Part shown: positions 4,520 to 5,623 of the stretch, in pieces
How positions within the stretch are numbered: the first letter of the stretch is position 1
Layout: the number at the start of each line of letters is the position of its first letter
Assembly (NCBI GenBank): GCA_045545175.1
Contig: JAZQAK010000009.1
Span: 1-5,623, forward strand
Length of the DNA stretch: 5,623 nucleotides
DNA from: RGIG6165 sp045545175
Lineage (GTDB): Bacteria; Bacillota; Clostridia; Oscillospirales; Feifaniaceae
Reading direction: 5' to 3'
Notes under the pieces: model-generated
Told to the model about the DNA's origin: nothing
The model's input: the letters and a program-made list of their open reading frames with translations, nothing else
Databases searched by the model: none
Made by a program: the position numbers and the translations under genes

Positions 4520-5623
4520 TTATTCAAAGTACGTTTTTATAATTTGATTCATTTCACTGTCATACAAAATTGAGGAATTCTTAAAGCTTACGGCAAAATA
4601 GTCATTACCGTCTGCTCTGAAATCTTCAATCATTTCTGCACCGTTAACAACCAATGATCTTTTTTGCGTATCGTAAAGACAGTAATTATAGGCGCTGCCT
4701 CCCTGAATATTATCAGAATTGTATAAGAAAATGAATCTATCTTCATTTCCAACAAAGCGTGCAGAGCAGTTTCCGTGAAGAGTATGCAGAATTTCATTTG
4801 TGTTTAAATCCAGAATATACGCCTTCCTTTTATCATTCTCAATTGTATATTCCATTGGAGAAACTAAATAATCAACTTCTCCTACAGTATATACCAAAAA
4901 ATTCCCGTCGTTAGACAAATCGACAAAACTATATCCGTCTTGGGCATAAGGCAAATTCTCAAAATCCTGTTTTACGGGAGTATACTCATAAGGAATATAC
5001 TCAGGATTTTCAACAAGTTCCCCCTTGGAATTCACATATATTCTTCTTTCGTTTTCCTCTTCAATCAAGTCTATTGCAACGCAATTTTTATATTGCTTTG
5101 AGTAATTACTTATATAGGTGCTCTTTCCGAATTCTTTTACAAGATTTCCGCTATAATCATACAATAAGGTTTTAGCTTCAATTATATAATTGATATGTCC
5201 GTTATAATCCGTTGTGTAATCAAGCGATGCAAAAATGCCGCCGTCTCCAGCCGAAACGGTCCACCAGCCGACCTCGTCAAGTTCTACACACCACTCTCCG
5301 CTTGAAGGGATAATAAGCGTCTTTATCGGGTCAAAGCCGTCTGCATATGTAGATTGCTCGGATTGTCCGAGACCCACAACATAAAAGCTGAAGCCATCAT
5401 CGGTTTCATAGCAGATCAGCGTGCTGATATCATCCAACGGATCAATGACAACATCACCGTTAAGATCACAAAAGCCATACGAATTGACAATTCTTTTCTG
5501 TCCATATTCGGAATAATATACTTTACTTTTTGATACATACGGCACTATGGTTTCAGAGTGCTTTTCCATTTCCGAAGCAGAATTACATGATGTAAAAATC
5601 AAAACAGCAAAGAACAATAACAA
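4520..5623 (-). CDS. Lipoprotein of unknown function with a WG-like repeat, 5'-truncated by the window edge
   Basis: The open frame of 367 codons runs into the right edge and no ATG start is visible; the first codon in view is TTG, read as leucine. The visible start is a hydrophobic stretch ending in F-T-S-C (Cys13), a plausible lipobox, so only the first few residues of a type II signal peptide seem to be missing. Visible residues 49-62 (YGFCDLNGDVVIDP) look like a single WG repeat. The rest is rich in short beta-strand units with turns such as YDYSGNLVKEFG (156-166), YVNSKGELV, LDLNTNEILHTL and LYDSEMNQIIKTY. This pattern suggests a beta-propeller or a row of beta hairpins outside the membrane. 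Aromatic and acidic residues are frequent and no catalytic motif is evident. I do not recognise the family. It lies 22 bases upstream of the PstS-like gene, with which it probably shares a transcript. Confidence 0.8.
   Translation of the reverse strand: MLLFFAVLIFTSCNSASEMEKHSETIVPYVSKSKVYYSEYGQKRIVNSYGFCDLNGDVVIDPLDDISTLICYETDDGFSFYVVGLGQSEQSTYADGFDPIKTLIIPSSGEWCVELDEVGWWTVSAGDGGIFASLDYTTDYNGHINYIIEAKTLLYDYSGNLVKEFGKSTYISNYSKQYKNCVAIDLIEEENERRIYVNSKGELVENPEYIPYEYTPVKQDFENLPYAQDGYSFVDLSNDGNFLVYTVGEVDYLVSPMEYTIENDKRKAYILDLNTNEILHTLHGNCSARFVGNEDRFIFLYNSDNIQGGSAYNYCLYDTQKRSLVVNGAEMIEDFRADGNDYFAVSFKNSSILYDSEMNQIIKTYFE

Noticed and set aside
4498..4527. TTG start for the PstS-like gene overlapping the upstream stop
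   Set aside because: It would put charged residues ahead of a normal MKK signal peptide and include the ribosome binding site in the coding region.
1..5623. CRISPR array, tRNA, rRNA, insertion sequence, phage or defence genes
   Set aside because: No spaced direct repeats, cloverleaf-like sequence, transposase, integrase or nuclease motif was seen; the genes share one strand and similar base composition, with no sign of recent transfer.

Overview
The window comes from an AT-rich, low-GC Gram-positive genome, most likely an anaerobic member of the Clostridia (Bacillota). The pointers are three lipoproteins with type II signal peptides, a GerMN domain known mainly from spore-forming Bacillota, consensus SigA-type promoters, strong GGAGG-like ribosome binding sites and short U-tailed terminators. 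No rRNA or other marker gene is present, so the placement is inference. All seven genes lie on the minus strand, so the region reads from right to left. Intergenic gaps are short, and no stretch over 300 bases lacks a gene.

There are three apparent transcription units. Unit 1 (5623 to about 3568) holds a 5'-truncated lipoprotein of unknown function with one WG-like repeat, then a PstS-like phosphate-type solute-binding lipoprotein. It ends in a strong hairpin terminator, with no transporter permease or ATPase following. Unit 2 (about 3543 to 1351) starts at a TTGACA-17-TAAAAT promoter. It encodes a CpsB/YwqE-type PHP-domain tyrosine phosphatase, a GerMN-domain lipoprotein and a cytoplasmic alpha/beta hydrolase, and ends in a second terminator. 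A perfect 15-bp palindrome lies just upstream of this promoter. Unit 3 (about 1333 to beyond 1) starts at a fully consensus TTGACA-17-TATAAT promoter with an inverted repeat over the predicted start. It encodes the membrane thiol-electron carrier CcdA and a membrane-anchored TlpA/ResA-type thioredoxin that runs off the left edge.

Unit 3 is a recognisable pathway: CcdA takes reducing equivalents from cytoplasmic thioredoxin and passes them across the membrane to the anchored WCGPC thioredoxin. Unit 2 suggests envelope-related work (a phosphatase family acting on polysaccharide-polymerisation kinases, and a surface lipoprotein), but its joint function is unknown. Unit 1 looks like a surface-exposed binding or sensing pair.

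I found no mobile element, CRISPR array, tRNA, rRNA or defence system. The items most worth following up are the palindrome, the transporter-less PstS-like gene paired with an unknown lipoprotein, and the phosphatase/GerMN/hydrolase combination.
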